Assembly (NCBI GenBank): GCA_016302005.1
Contig: JAEDOK010000112.1
Span: 1-5,252, forward strand
DNA from: Oscillospiraceae bacterium
GTDB taxonomy: Bacteria; Bacillota_A; Clostridia; Oscillospirales; Oscillospiraceae
Length of the DNA: 5,252 nt
Reading direction: 5' to 3'
The notes under the pieces were generated by a model. It made no database searches and was not told the DNA's origin. It saw only the letters and a list, made by a program, of their open reading frames with translations. The position numbers were made by a program, and so were the translations under genes. Shown here piece by piece: positions 5,109-5,252 of this stretch. Position 1 is the first letter of the stretch; every line of letters begins with the position of its first letter.

Positions 5109-5142
5109 CTATATAGACCGATTATAACACCGAAATGTGACA
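5109..5142 (-). promoter_or_regulatory. Overlapping housekeeping and ECF-like promoters of the sigma operon
   Basis: On the minus strand, a perfect TATAAT (5121-5126) is preceded by TGT, making an extended -10 box. No good -35 box is seen at 16-18 nt. Overlapping it are TGTCACATTT (5133-5142) and CGGTCTATATAG (5109-5120), with spacing that fits an ECF promoter. ECF-dependent promoters with a TGTCAC-type -35 and a CGTC-type -10 are known for some groups. Either promoter would start transcription roughly 40 nt before the GTG. The double arrangement would give basal expression plus autoactivation. Confidence 0.6.
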
Positions 5143-5162
5143 GGCGCGAGGAGAATTTTTTT

Positions 5163-5252
5163 GGTGAACAGTGAAGGAGCGCTCCCCGCCGATTAAAAAG
5201 CGGGCGGCTGATAGCCGCCCCTACGAGAAATCTCGCGCCTCACGCCGTAGGG
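5163..5252. repeat. Modular palindromic repeat block, cut by the right edge
   Basis: Two heptad units (GGTGAAC, AGTGAAG) run into GAAGGAGCGCTCC (5173-5185). Core GGGCGGCTGATAGCCGCCC follows at 5202-5220, then a 30-nt linker from CTAC (5221) to GTAG (5250). The last two bases (GG) are where the second, inverted core would begin. It is a diverged copy of the block at 3429-3510, in the same orientation. Confidence 0.85.

Noticed and set aside
4426..5127. Open frame of 233 codons on the + strand
   Set aside because: It is antisense to the ECF sigma gene, whose regions 2 and 4 are clear. GC-rich coding DNA commonly leaves such shadows.

Overview
The window looks like chromosomal DNA from a GC-rich Gram-positive anaerobe of the class Clostridia, most likely a gut Oscillospiraceae (Ruminococcaceae) relative. 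The signs are strong AGGAGG-type ribosome binding sites, a lipobox lipoprotein, an extracytoplasmic-function (ECF) sigma factor translationally coupled to a one-pass membrane protein, and many GC-rich palindromic intergenic repeats. This placement is inference; no rRNA or marker gene is present.

Layout. Positions 1-248 hold the right part of a palindromic repeat array and a GC-rich hairpin. A 50-residue YtxH-like membrane protein lies at 249-401 (-). It is divergent from a 336-residue histidine phosphatase-GNAT fusion at 552-1562 (+), which ends in a good intrinsic terminator (1566-1604). A second repeat array (1637-1995) with perfect 21-bp terminal inverted repeats separates that gene from a convergent 436-residue lipoprotein at 2037-3347 (-). 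A third repeat block (3391-3541), headed by a 7-nt tandem repeat, lies between the lipoprotein and an ECF sigma/anti-sigma-like pair (sigma 4525-5070 -, partner 3599-4528 -, ATGA overlap). A fourth repeat block (5163-5252) runs off the right edge.

How the parts work together. The sigma factor and its membrane partner form a classical signal-transduction operon. The leader carries an extended -10 box and an overlapping ECF-like TGTCACATTT / CGGTCTATA pair, which suggests autoregulation. The lipoprotein downstream has its own strong ribosome binding site and may or may not belong to the regulon. The phosphatase-acetyltransferase fusion stands alone.

The most unusual content is in the intergenic repeats. 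Several different palindromic cores are built on one plan: core, then CTAC, then a linker of constant length (29-30 nt including CTAC and GTAG), then GTAG, then an inverted core, then a conserved flank close to GGTGCAGGAACTACC. Two divergent 21-nt cores differ only at positions that keep their pairing. This points to a modular, structure-conserving repeat family with interchangeable cores. Its function and mobility are unknown.
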